A stretch of 64,000 nt of DNA from NCEH01 sp043195195 (GTDB taxonomy: Bacteria; Pseudomonadota; Alphaproteobacteria; Rhizobiales; Xanthobacteraceae): assembly GCF_043195195.1 (NCBI RefSeq), contig NZ_JBAFWT010000007.1, positions 1 through 64,000 on the forward strand, in the 5' to 3' direction. Shown here piece after piece: positions 28,599 to 39,228 of this stretch. Under the pieces are notes generated by a model, which was given only the letters and a program-made list of their open reading frames with translations, did no database searches and was not told the DNA's origin. The position numbers and the translations under genes were made by a program. The stretch's first letter is position 1; the number at the start of each line of letters is the position of its first letter.

Positions 28599-28602
<4 letters not shown>
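27385..28602 (+). CDS. MacA-like periplasmic adaptor of an ABC efflux system
   Basis: A 405-aa membrane fusion protein. After a basic start (KRRRVRGWW) one membrane helix lies near residues 18-36. Then come a lipoyl half (residues about 55-85, VDVGTQVSGQLRKVMV), a helical hairpin (QLSQQRAQLDLDKLRDDRA), the second lipoyl half (IFAPISGTVVSI) and beta-barrel domains, the RND/MacA order. ATG 27385 and GTG 27382 are both possible starts. It overlaps the MacB gene by four bases. The adaptor links MacB to a TolC channel not encoded here. Substrates of the family include macrolides, peptides and lipids; none can be assigned. Confidence 0.88.
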
Positions 28603-30650
<2,048 letters not shown>

Positions 30651-30680
30651 GGATGCGTCCGGCGCGATTGCGGCGGCACT

Positions 30681-30790
30681 TCGTCATGCACGGGCTTGTC
30701 CCGTGCGTCCATGCGGTCACGCTGGCGCCAGCCTTTCAAGGCCCGCGCGCTCGGCCCGGCGTGGATGGCCGGGACGAGCCCGGCCACGAC
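30681..30790. repeat. Rhizobial-type intergenic palindromic repeat
   Basis: Two inverted blocks face each other: GTCATGCACGGGCTTGTCCC near the left end and GGGACGAGCCCGGCCACGAC at the right end, each itself a small palindrome. Elements with this cacgggcttgtcccgtg theme are frequent between genes in Hyphomicrobiales. The rest of the gap to 30878 holds only a run of nine C at 30832-30840. Confidence 0.6.
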
Positions 30791-30878
30791 AAAGAAAGGG
30801 GACGACCGAACGACCACGGAAAAAGGAAACGCCCCCCCCCGCTTTCGGGTGCGTGCGTGGCCCTGACTGGCGGTCGGA

Positions 30879-31970
30879 CTAGGAGTGCGGACACTCGCGG
30901 GTGATGGCGGCCGGCTGGGGCGCGCCGCCCTTGGCGGCCTTGGCGGACGGGGCATCGTCATTGGCCGGCGGCGAGAGCCGGGCCGCAACCGCGCTGCCGG
31001 CCGCCGCCGGGATCGGCGACGCCACAGGCGGCATGACCACAGCGGCACTTGCCTCGCTCGCCTGGATGTCCGCAGCCACGGCGTCCCGCGCCGCCTTGCG
31101 GCCGCGCGCCGTTTCCTGCTGGATCGAATAGAGGCCCGCGCCGACCACCAGGATCGTGCCGATTGTCGCCCAGCTATCCGGCACATGGCCGAAGATGAAA
31201 TAGCCGTAGAACAGCGCCACCGGCACCATCACGTAGCGCAGCGGCGAGACCACCTGCACCGGGGCATGGCGGAACGCATAGACCAGAAGCAGATTGCCGA
31301 ACGCGAAGGTCGCGCCCGTGGCGACGATCAGCGCCCAGCCGGCGAGGCTCGGCACCACCCACGGCTCCCACAGCGCGAAGCCCGCGCCGGTGACGCCGAG
31401 CGCGATGGTGCTGGAGAGCACCACCACCCCGCCCGGCACATGGGCGCCGATGCCGCGGGTGACGATGTCGCGCAGCGCGCCGCAGGTGGCGGCGATCAAA
31501 GGCAGGATCGCGAACAGGGAAAAGGTCGCGGGATCGGGATGGGCGACGACCACCGCGCCGGAAAAGCCGATGGCGATGGCGATGGCGCGCTTGAACCCCA
31601 CCTTCTCGCCCAGCAGCGGCACCGCCAGCGCGGTGGTGATGAGCGGGGCGGCCATGTAAATCGTCGTGGTGGTGGAGATGGGCAGCACCGCGAGCGCCAT
31701 CACATAGATGAAGGTGGTCGCGGAATCGAGGCTGGAGCGGGCCAACACCTGGGGCCGGAACGCCGCCAGCGCATGGCGCAATTCCCCCGTTCCGGCGAGC
31801 AGCGCCAGGACGAACAGGGTGGCGAACACCGAGCGCGCGCCCAAAACCTCGCCCACCGGCACGTGCGCCGTGGCGAGCTTCAGCATCATGTCGTTGGTGA
31901 TGAACAGCAGCATGGCGCCGATCATCGCCGCGATGCCGCGCAGGGTCGGAGACATCAGGCGCAGGCTCAT
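30879..31970 (-). CDS. EamA/DMT family transporter
   Basis: A 363-aa membrane protein with ten predicted helices in two EamA halves. The first starts RGIAAMIGAMLLFITNDMMLKL; the second starts near residue 165 (FSLFAILPLIAATCGALRDI). The first half ends with MAAPLITTALAVPLLGEKVG, typical of drug/metabolite exporters of the RhaT group. A cytoplasmic tail of about 75 residues, rich in Ala and Pro, is unusual and probably disordered. Substrate unknown. The 228-base gap to moaA shows no other gene. Confidence 0.88.
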   Translation of the reverse strand: MSLRLMSPTLRGIAAMIGAMLLFITNDMMLKLATAHVPVGEVLGARSVFATLFVLALLAGTGELRHALAAFRPQVLARSSLDSATTFIYVMALAVLPISTTTTIYMAAPLITTALAVPLLGEKVGFKRAIAIAIGFSGAVVVAHPDPATFSLFAILPLIAATCGALRDIVTRGIGAHVPGGVVVLSSTIALGVTGAGFALWEPWVVPSLAGWALIVATGATFAFGNLLLVYAFRHAPVQVVSPLRYVMVPVALFYGYFIFGHVPDSWATIGTILVVGAGLYSIQQETARGRKAARDAVAADIQASEASAAVVMPPVASPIPAAAGSAVAARLSPPANDDAPSAKAAKGGAPQPAAITRECPHS

Positions 31971-32198
31971 GACGCGCCTCGCGCGCTGCGGCGCCCGCGC
32001 GCCGGGCGCGATACGAATCGGGTGATGGAGCGGGCGGCTGGGGGGCGGGTCGGCATTTCTGCCTCGTTCGTGGGCAATGTTCCCCAGACCTAACCGATTT
32101 GACCTTTCCGCGCCGTTGCCGATTGCGCGGAGCGCAAGGGCAAGTCCCTCGCCTCCGGCATGGGTGCGCCACGCGCCTGCCGCAATGTAAAACGCTTT

Positions 32199-33251
32199 CT
32201 AACCGCCGGTGGTGCTCATATGCCGATGAACCGCCGGCTGGCTGGTCTTGCGGTCGATGACGAAGTCGTGGCCCTTGGGCTTGCGGAAGATCGCCGCATC
32301 GATGGCCGCCTGAAGCTCCGCGTCGTCGAGCGCCGCGCGCAGGGGGGCGCGCAGGTCGGCGGCGTCTTCCTGGCCGAGGCACATGAAGAGGGTGCCGGTG
32401 CAGGTCACCCGCACGCGGTTGCAGCCCTCGCAGAAATTATGGGTCAGCGGCGTGATGAGGCCGAGCCGCCCGCCGGTTTCCTTCACCTCCAGATAGCGCG
32501 CCGGGCCGCCGGTGCGATAATCGATGTCGGTGAGCGTATAGCGCTGCGCAAGCTGTTCGCGCACCTGCGAGAGCGGGAGATATTGGTCCACCCGCTCCGC
32601 GCCGACTTCGCCGAGCGGCATCACCTCGATGAGCGAGAGGTCGTGGCCCTCGCCGTGGCACCATTCCATGATCGAGGCGATCTCGTGCTCGTTCACGTCC
32701 TTGAGCGCGACCGCGTTGATCTTCACATGGATGCCCGCCGCCTTCGCGGCCTTCACGCCCTCCAGCACCTTGCCGAGATCGCCCCAGCGGGTGATGGCGC
32801 GGAATTTCTCCGCATCCAGCGTGTCGATGGAGACATTGATGCGCTTGACCCCGCAGGCGGCGAGATCGGCGGCATAGCGGGCGAGCTGGGAGCCGTTGGT
32901 GGTGAGGGTGAGTTCTTCCAGCCGGCCGGTGTCGAGATGGCGCGAGAGCGAGCGGAATAGGGTCATCACATCGCGCCGCACCAGCGGCTCGCCGCCCGTG
33001 AGGCGCAGCTTGCGCACGCCGCGCGCCACGAAGGCTGAGCACAGGCGGTCCAGTTCCTCAAGCGTCAGAAGATCCTGCTTGGGCAGGAAATTCATGTGCT
33101 CGGACATGCAATAGACACAGCGGAAGTCGCACCGGTCGGTGACCGAGACCCTGAGATAGGTCACCGCGCGACCGAAAGTGTCCACCAGCGGGCCAAGCGC
33201 GCCGGTGGCGTTGCCGCCGCGATCGATGATGTCTCTGAAGGGTGCGCTCAC
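32199..33251 (-). CDS. moaA: GTP 3',8-cyclase, molybdenum cofactor biosynthesis
   Basis: A radical SAM enzyme that starts molybdopterin synthesis by rearranging GTP. The radical SAM cluster motif is CDFRCVYC (Cys41, 45, 48), the SAM-binding LTGGEPL follows, and the second cluster is CEGCNRVRVTCTGTLFMC near the C-terminus. The last residues are Gly-Gly, needed for activity in this family. GTG 33251 (350 aa) has GGAG six bases upstream; an in-frame TTG at 33284 would add 11 residues. moaA stands alone here; other moa genes must lie elsewhere. Confidence 0.94.
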   Translation of the reverse strand: MSAPFRDIIDRGGNATGALGPLVDTFGRAVTYLRVSVTDRCDFRCVYCMSEHMNFLPKQDLLTLEELDRLCSAFVARGVRKLRLTGGEPLVRRDVMTLFRSLSRHLDTGRLEELTLTTNGSQLARYAADLAACGVKRINVSIDTLDAEKFRAITRWGDLGKVLEGVKAAKAAGIHVKINAVALKDVNEHEIASIMEWCHGEGHDLSLIEVMPLGEVGAERVDQYLPLSQVREQLAQRYTLTDIDYRTGGPARYLEVKETGGRLGLITPLTHNFCEGCNRVRVTCTGTLFMCLGQEDAADLRAPLRAALDDAELQAAIDAAIFRKPKGHDFVIDRKTSQPAVHRHMSTTGG

Positions 33252-33387
33252 CTTATGCTCCGATTCCCCATGGCTTATGCTCAACCGCTCTGACGTCGGC
33301 TTGAACCTGCATTATATCGTATGCCCGGCACCAAATCATAGGCCCGCGCGATCAACACTCGCTGACCGGCCCGCGCAGGAGATCAAC

Positions 33388-33765
33388 ATGACATCGGCCG
33401 ACCCCGCCGCGCCCGAGACCTGGCCCACGGAAGTGCGCCTGATCCACGACAAGCATGCCCTGCAGGTGAGCTTCGACGACGGCTCCAGCTTCACCCTGCC
33501 GGCCGAATACCTGCGCGTGGAAAGCCCTTCCGCCGAAGTGCAGGGCCATGCGCCACATGAGAAGATCACCGTCCCCGGCAAGCGGGCGGTGCGCATCGTC
33601 GCGGTGGAGCCGGTGGGCGCCTATGCGGTGCGGCTCGGCTTCGACGACGGCCACGGCACGGGGCTTTATACTTGGCCGCTGCTGCGCACCCTCGGCCTGG
33701 AGCAGGAGCAGCGCTTCGCGGCCTATCTCGACGACCTGAAGGCGCAGGGGCTTTCGCGAGGCTAG
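33388..33765 (+). CDS. DUF971 (gamma-butyrobetaine hydroxylase-like N-terminal domain) protein
   Basis: A 125-aa protein. ATG 33388 has AGGAG about 6 bases upstream. The core EVRLIHDKHALQVSFDDG, LPAEYLRVESPSAEVQGH and AVRLGFDDGHGTGLYTW matches the DUF971 fold, which in eukaryotes is the N-terminal part of gamma-butyrobetaine hydroxylase. Zinc-binding cysteines of the hydroxylase form are absent. Stand-alone bacterial members are often linked to iron-sulfur cluster factors, but no such gene is adjacent; moaA, itself an Fe-S enzyme, lies divergent. The gene ends four bases from the convergent fhs gene. Confidence 0.88.
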   Translation: MTSADPAAPETWPTEVRLIHDKHALQVSFDDGSSFTLPAEYLRVESPSAEVQGHAPHEKITVPGKRAVRIVAVEPVGAYAVRLGFDDGHGTGLYTWPLLRTLGLEQEQRFAAYLDDLKAQGLSRG

Positions 33766-33769
33766 CCGC

Positions 33770-35500
33770 TCAGGACAGGCCGCCGATGACGCCATGCGCA
33801 TCCACGAAGATGTGCTCGGCCGCCGGCACCGAGGGCAGGCCGGGCATGGTCATGATGTCGCCCGCCAGCGCCACCACGAAGCCGGCGCCGGCGGAAAGCC
33901 GCACCTCGCGCACCGGCAGCACATGGTCGCTCGGCGCGTTGCGCGCCTTGGGGTCGGCCGAGAAGCTGTATTGGGTCTTGGCCATGCACACCGGCAGGGC
34001 GCCGAAGCCGGCCGCTTCCAGCTCGGCGAGGCGCGCGGCGGCGGTGGCGCTGAAGCTCACGCCGCCGGCGTGATAGATGCGCTTGGCGACCGTCTCGATC
34101 TTCTGCGCCAGCGGCATCTCGTCGGGATAGAGCGGAGCGAAGGCATTGGGGCGGGCGGCGAGCGCCACCACCTCGTGGGCCAGCGCCTCGGCCCCGGCGC
34201 CGCCGTCCGACCAATGGGTGCACACATGCACGTTCACGCCGAGGGCGGCGAGCGTGGTGCGCACCACCTCCACCTCGCCCGGCGTGTCGGAGGTGAAGCG
34301 GTTCAACGCCACCACAACAGGCACGCCGAAGCCGCGCATGTTCTCCACATGACGCACCAGATTGTCGATGCCGGTATGGACGGCGCCGAGATTCTCGGCC
34401 GAAAGCTCCTTCACCGGCACCCCGCCGTGCATCTTCAGCGCCCGGATGGTGGCGACCACCACCACCGCGTCGGGGGCAAGGCCGGCCTGGCGGCACTTGA
34501 TGTCCATGAATTTTTCCGCGCCGAGATCGGCGCCGAACCCGGCCTCGGTCACCACATAGTCGGCCAGCGCCAGGGCGCTGCGGGTGGCGATCACGCTGTT
34601 GCAGCCGTGGGCGATGTTGGCGAACGGCCCGCCATGCACCAGGGCCGGCGTATGCTCCATGGTCTGCACCAGATTGGGCTGGAAGGCATCGCGCAACAGC
34701 GCCACCATGGCGCCGACGCCCTTCAGTTCGCCGGCCGTCACCATGCGCCGGCCGCGGGTCTGGCCGATCACCATGCGGGCGAGGCGCTCTTCCAGCTCGG
34801 GCAGGGATTTGGCGAGGCAGAAGATGGCCATCACCTCGCTCGCCACCGTGATGTCGAACCCGTCCTCGCGGGGAAAGCCGTTGGGCGCGCCGCCGAGGCC
34901 GATGACAATCTCGCGCAGCGCGCGGTCGTTGAGGTCGAGAACCCGCCGCCAGGTGATGCGCCGGGCATCGAGATCCAGGGCATTGCCCCAATACATGTGA
35001 TTGTCGATCAGCGCGGACAGCAGATTGTGCGCGGCGCCGATGGCGTGGAGATCGCCGGTGAAATGCAGGTTGATGTCCTGCATGGGCACGATCTGCGCCC
35101 GCCCGCCGCCGGTCGCCCCGCCCTTGGAGCCGAAGCAGGGGCCGAGCGAGGGTTCGCGCAGGCAGACGGCTGTGCGCTTGCCGATGCGGGTCAGGGCATC
35201 GCCGAGGCCGATGGTGGTGGTAGTCTTGCCCTCGCCCGCCGGGGTCGGGCTGATGGCGGTGACGAGAATCAGCTTGCCCGGCTTCGCGTCGGCGCGGCTT
35301 GGGGCAATGGCCCCGTCGCCCGCCGTGAGGGTGCGCACGAAATCCTGCGAGAGCTTGGCCTTGTGGGGGCCGTAGCGAAACAGCGCGTCGGCGGGAATGC
35401 CGAGCTTCTCGCCCACCTGCTCGATCGGCAGGGGCACGACGCTTGCGGCGATGGCGGCATCGCTGGTGGGGTCGATCTGGCGTGCCGTCGTCTGGTGCAT
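33770..35500 (-). CDS. fhs: Formate-tetrahydrofolate ligase
   Basis: A 576-aa enzyme that makes 10-formyl-tetrahydrofolate from formate, ATP and tetrahydrofolate. The P-loop region is ISPTPAGEGKTTTTIGLGDAL near residues 83-103; LREPSLGPCFGSKGGATGGG and FTGDLHAIGAAHNL follow, both hallmarks of the family. Length is close to the usual 555-560. ATG 35500 is clear. In methylotrophic or autotrophic alphaproteobacteria it feeds formate into one-carbon metabolism. It stands alone. Confidence 0.96.
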   Translation of the reverse strand: MHQTTARQIDPTSDAAIAASVVPLPIEQVGEKLGIPADALFRYGPHKAKLSQDFVRTLTAGDGAIAPSRADAKPGKLILVTAISPTPAGEGKTTTTIGLGDALTRIGKRTAVCLREPSLGPCFGSKGGATGGGRAQIVPMQDINLHFTGDLHAIGAAHNLLSALIDNHMYWGNALDLDARRITWRRVLDLNDRALREIVIGLGGAPNGFPREDGFDITVASEVMAIFCLAKSLPELEERLARMVIGQTRGRRMVTAGELKGVGAMVALLRDAFQPNLVQTMEHTPALVHGGPFANIAHGCNSVIATRSALALADYVVTEAGFGADLGAEKFMDIKCRQAGLAPDAVVVVATIRALKMHGGVPVKELSAENLGAVHTGIDNLVRHVENMRGFGVPVVVALNRFTSDTPGEVEVVRTTLAALGVNVHVCTHWSDGGAGAEALAHEVVALAARPNAFAPLYPDEMPLAQKIETVAKRIYHAGGVSFSATAAARLAELEAAGFGALPVCMAKTQYSFSADPKARNAPSDHVLPVREVRLSAGAGFVVALAGDIMTMPGLPSVPAAEHIFVDAHGVIGGLS

Positions 35501-35683
35501 GCGAGCGTTTCCCGGTTTTATCTCAGAAGCGCTCTAGCCGGGAGTTGCAGAGGCGGCAAGCCTTGGCCTCAGGGGCTGGTGCCGATGGTCCGTTATTTTG
35601 CGGGCCGCCGGCGCCTTTTGAGGTGCGCTCTTGCGGCTGTCGAAGCGTGTGCGGGCGGCGCCGCGAAAGCTGAAAGCTCCTTA

Positions 35684-36178
35684 CTCCCGCAAGCGGGAGA
35701 GGGGGATGCTCTTGCCCCCCTGCGCACATGCCTCACCTCTCCCCGAGGGGGAGAGGTCGACCGCGTCAGCGGGCGGGTGAGGGGGCGGGCTTCAGACTGC
35801 TTTTACCCCTCACCCCAACCCTCTCCCCGGCGGGAGAGGGGGCTGGCCGGTGTTTGTGGCGAAGCTGTCTCGTCCCCGTCATCCCACAAGCTCCCTCTCC
35901 CGCATGCGGGGGAGGGTTGGGGAGGGGGAATGCTCCTAACCCCTGCTCTTGCCTCCTGCGCACACGCCTCACCTCTCCCCCACGGGGAGAGGTCGACCGC
36001 GCAAGCGGGCGGGTGAGGGGGCGGGCCGGTGCTTGTGGCGAGGATGTCTCGCCCCATCATTCCATGGGCTCCCTCTCCCGCGTGCGGGGGAGGGTTGGGG
36101 AGGGGGAAAGCGGTGTGGGCGGCGCACGCAGGCGGCGCGGCAAAGGCGGAAAATCCTCCCCCGCAGGGCGGGAGAGAG
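35684..36178. repeat. Cluster of CTCTCCC-type intergenic palindromes
   Basis: The 690-base gap between fhs and nadE holds no gene and is filled with related palindromes. A CTCACCTCTCCCC unit with GAGAGGTCGACCGCG and GCGGGCGGGTGAGGGGGCGG occurs twice (about 35730-35788 and 35967-36026). A CTCCCTCTCCCGC unit with GCGGGGGAGGGTTGGGGAGG also occurs twice (35890-35928 and 36069-36106). The whole unit is thus a tandem duplication of about 200 bases. Such repeats are common between genes in Hyphomicrobiales; they may terminate or stabilise RNA. Confidence 0.75.
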
Positions 36179-36189
36179 ACTGCGCGCCC

Positions 36190-37872
36190 TCAGCCGGGAT
36201 CGCGGAAGCGGTTGGTGATGGGATAGCGGCGGTCGCGGCCGAAATTGCGCACCGTCACCTTCACCCCCGGCGCGGCCTGCCGGCGCTTGTATTCGGCGAG
36301 ATTGAGCATGCGCTCCACCCGCTTCACCAGCGCTTCGTCGAACCCTTCCGCAACCAATTGCGCAACCGAGGTCTCCGCCTCCACCAGCCGCGCCAGGATC
36401 GCGTCGAGCACCTCGTAGGGCGGCAGCGAATCCTGGTCCTTCTGGTTTTCCCGCAATTCGGCGGTGGGCGGCTTGTCGATCAGGCGCGGGGCGATCACCT
36501 CGCCGTCGGGGCCGAGCGCGCCCACCGGCTTCCAGCGATTGCGCAGATGGGACAGGCGGAACACCTCGGTCTTGTAGAGATCCTTGATGGGATTGTAGCC
36601 GCCGTTCATGTCGCCATAGAGCGTGGCATAGCCGGTGGACATCTCCGACTTGTTGCCGGTGGTCACCACCATGGGGCCGAACTTGTTGGACACCGACATC
36701 AGCAGCGTGCCGCGCACGCGCGACTGGAGATTTTCCTCCGTCACATCCTTCTCGCGACCGGCGAACAGCGGCGCCAGAATGCCCTCCAGCGCCTCGACGG
36801 CGGGGGCGATGGACAGAATATCGTAGCGGATGCCGAGCTTTGCGGCGACGTCGGCGGCATCCGCGAAACTCTCGTCCGAGGTGTAGCGATAGGGCAGCAT
36901 GATCGCGTGCACCTTCTCCGGCCCCAGCGCATCCACCGCCATGGCGGCGCAGATGGCGCTATCGACGCCGCCGGAAAGGCCCAGCACCACGCCGGGAAAG
37001 CCGTTCTTCGTCACATAATCCCGCAGCCCGAGCACGCAGGCGGAATAATCGGCCTCGTCCCCCTCGATCCGGTCGGCGCGCGGGGCTTCCACGCAGCGCC
37101 AGCCATTGGCGAAGCGCTCCCACACCGTGAGGCGCACCCGCTCCTGAAAGCCGGGAAACTGCATCGCCAGCGTGCGGTCGGCATTGAGCGCGAACGAGGC
37201 GCCGTCGAACACCAATTCGTCCTGCCCGCCCACCTGATTCACATAGAGCAGCGGCAGGCCGCTCTCCACGACGCGGGCGACAGCGATATTGGTCCGCTCG
37301 TCATAGACCGAGCGGCGATAGGGCGAGCCGTTTGGCACGATGAGGATTTCCGCGCCGGTCTCGGCGAGGCATTCCACCACGTCCGGGCCCCAGATGTCCT
37401 CGCACACCGGCACGCCGAGCCGCACGCCCTTGAACGGGATTGGGCCGGGCAGGGGGCCGGGCACGAACACCCGCTTCTCGTCGAACACGCCATAATTGGG
37501 CAGGTCCACCTTGTAGCGCACCGCGGAGATGCGGCCGCCTTCCAGCAGCAGAACGGCATTGTAAAGAAGGCCGTTGTCCAGCCAGGGCGTGCCGAGCAGC
37601 AGCGCCGGGCCGTCCGTGCTCTCTGCCGCGAGGTCTTCCACGGCCTTGCGGCACGCCTGCTGGAACGCCGGCTTCAGCACCAGATCCTCCGGCGGATAGC
37701 CGCACAGGAACAATTCGCTGAACACGACGAGGTCGGCGCCCTGCGCCTTCGCCTCGTCGCGGACCTGCCGGACGCGGGCGGCATTGCCCGCCACGTCGCC
37801 GACGACGGGATTGAGCTGGGCGGCCGCGATCAGCAGCCGGTCTGCGGGGGCGGTGGATGCGGGATCAGTCAT
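36190..37872 (-). CDS. nadE: Glutamine-dependent NAD+ synthetase
   Basis: A 560-aa two-domain enzyme completing NAD synthesis from deamido-NAD. The N-terminal nitrilase-type glutaminase has the triad Glu53 (FSELFLCGYPP), Lys121 (RYKVDLPNYGVF) and Cys157 (PVCEDIWG). The C-terminal synthetase has the ATP loop LSGGVDSA (residues 300-305) and TGNKSEMSTGY. All catalytic residues are present, so it can use glutamine. Start ATG 37872. Length fits the family. Confidence 0.96.
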   Translation of the reverse strand: MTDPASTAPADRLLIAAAQLNPVVGDVAGNAARVRQVRDEAKAQGADLVVFSELFLCGYPPEDLVLKPAFQQACRKAVEDLAAESTDGPALLLGTPWLDNGLLYNAVLLLEGGRISAVRYKVDLPNYGVFDEKRVFVPGPLPGPIPFKGVRLGVPVCEDIWGPDVVECLAETGAEILIVPNGSPYRRSVYDERTNIAVARVVESGLPLLYVNQVGGQDELVFDGASFALNADRTLAMQFPGFQERVRLTVWERFANGWRCVEAPRADRIEGDEADYSACVLGLRDYVTKNGFPGVVLGLSGGVDSAICAAMAVDALGPEKVHAIMLPYRYTSDESFADAADVAAKLGIRYDILSIAPAVEALEGILAPLFAGREKDVTEENLQSRVRGTLLMSVSNKFGPMVVTTGNKSEMSTGYATLYGDMNGGYNPIKDLYKTEVFRLSHLRNRWKPVGALGPDGEVIAPRLIDKPPTAELRENQKDQDSLPPYEVLDAILARLVEAETSVAQLVAEGFDEALVKRVERMLNLAEYKRRQAAPGVKVTVRNFGRDRRYPITNRFRDPG

Positions 37873-37921
37873 GGCATCGCAGCTTTAGCGGCCGGCGCGC
37901 GCGGGCGGAAGGGGGCAGGCG

Positions 37922-38386
37922 TCAGGGCAGCGCGGGAAAGCCGTGCGTCTGCCGCAATCCCTCGGCGAGAGCGATCCCCGCCGACACCGCCACGTTGAGC
38001 GAGCGCAGCCCAGGCCGCAGCGGAATCAGCAGACGGGCATCGGCGGCCGCGTGCACCTCGTCCGGCACGCCGGCCGATTCGCGGCCGAACAGCAGCACAT
38101 CTTCTGGGGAAAACACGAACTCTGCGTAAGGCGTGGCGCCGCGCGTGGTGAACAGCACCAGCCGGCGCCCGTCCCGCCGGCGCCACGCTTCGAACGCGGC
38201 GAAGGAATCGTGCCGCACAAAATCCGCACGCTCGACATAATCCATGCCGGCACGGCGGAAGGCGGCGGCCCCGAGGGGGAAGCCCGCCGGCTCGATGAAA
38301 TGCACCGGCACGCCAAGGCAGGCGCCGGTGCGCAGGCAGGTTCCCGCATTCTGCGCGATGTCTGGGCAGTAAAGGGCGAGGATCAT
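37922..38386 (-). CDS. trmL: tRNA (cytidine(34)-2'-O)-methyltransferase
   Basis: A 154-aa SPOUT methyltransferase acting on the wobble base of some leucine tRNAs. It shows ALYCPDIAQNAGTCLRTGA at the N-terminus, LLFGRESAGVPDEVH near residue 100 and the knotted C-terminus IPLRPGLRSLNVAVSAGIAL. ATG 38386 is preferred over TTG 38395. Its gene is divergent from the petABC operon, with about 280 bases between them. Confidence 0.93.
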   Translation of the reverse strand: MILALYCPDIAQNAGTCLRTGACLGVPVHFIEPAGFPLGAAAFRRAGMDYVERADFVRHDSFAAFEAWRRRDGRRLVLFTTRGATPYAEFVFSPEDVLLFGRESAGVPDEVHAAADARLLIPLRPGLRSLNVAVSAGIALAEGLRQTHGFPALP

Positions 38387-38666
38387 GGCGTTCAAGCTCT
38401 CCGAACGGCAATCGCGGTGTCAATTATGGCGATATCGCGCCGGCCTGCGGGCAGAAGCAGGACCGCGTGCCGCACTGTGTTGATCTGGACAAGGGCAAAA
38501 GAGGGTGCAATTAGAGGCAATCGAAGGTGGCTCTTTGCTGAGGCGGAGCTGTCACATTCGACCTCGCGTCGCGCGCGGCTCCATAATGGGATACCCGTGC
38601 AAAGATTTCCCGCAGGAACTGCGCGCCGCGACGGTCTGACCGGACAGACGAGTGAGGACAAGCGCC

Positions 38667-39191
38667 GTGGCACATACGGAGACGTCGGGAACCAACCGCC
38701 GGGACTTCCTTTATATCGCGACCGGCGCTGTCGGCGCGGTGGGCGTCGCCGGCATGATCTGGCCGTTCGTCTCCCAGCTGCAGCCGGATGCTTCCGTGCT
38801 CGCGCTTTCGACGACGGAAGTGGATCTCTCGCCGATCCAGGAAGGGCAGATCGTCACCTTCATGTGGCGCGGCAAGCCGATCTTCGTCTTCAACCGCCTG
38901 GCGAAGGACGTGGAGGAGGCCCGCGCGGTGCCCCTCAACCAGCTCATCGATCCCCAGACCGACCAGGACCGGGTGAAGGCCGGCCACGACAAGTGGCTCG
39001 TGGTGGTGGGCATCTGCACCCATCTCGGCTGCGTGCCGCTCGGCCATCAGGGCAATTACGACGGCTGGTTCTGCCCCTGCCACGGCTCGCAATACGATTC
39101 GTCCGGCCGCGTGCGCGTCGGGCCGGCGCCGCTCAACCTCGCGGTGCCGCCGTACAATTTCGTTTCTGACTCCAAGATCGTGATTGGCTGA
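38667..39191 (+). CDS. petA: Ubiquinol-cytochrome c reductase iron-sulfur (Rieske) subunit
   Basis: The 174-aa Rieske protein of the bc1 complex. The GTG at 38667 has AGGAC upstream; GTG 38652 would add five residues. A twin-arginine RRDFLYIATG and one membrane helix (residues about 14-36) direct Tat-dependent insertion. The [2Fe-2S] ligands are in CTHLGC (Cys117, His119) and CPCH (Cys136, His139), with the disulfide pair Cys122 and Cys138. It is the first gene of petABC. The approximately 280-base upstream region should hold the operon promoter; I could not pick one with confidence. Confidence 0.96.
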   Translation: MAHTETSGTNRRDFLYIATGAVGAVGVAGMIWPFVSQLQPDASVLALSTTEVDLSPIQEGQIVTFMWRGKPIFVFNRLAKDVEEARAVPLNQLIDPQTDQDRVKAGHDKWLVVVGICTHLGCVPLGHQGNYDGWFCPCHGSQYDSSGRVRVGPAPLNLAVPPYNFVSDSKIVIG

Positions 39192-39228
39192 CGCCCGGTC
39201 GTCGCCCGCTCAAAAAAGGTTGGCCCCT

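Noticed and set aside
30832..30840. Run of nine C as a phase-variable tract
   Set aside because: It lies in non-coding DNA between convergent genes, so slippage would not switch a protein.
33794..36016. Long plus-strand open frame opposite fhs (740 codons)
   Set aside because: High-GC shadow of fhs; rich in His, Arg and Gly with no recognisable fold.
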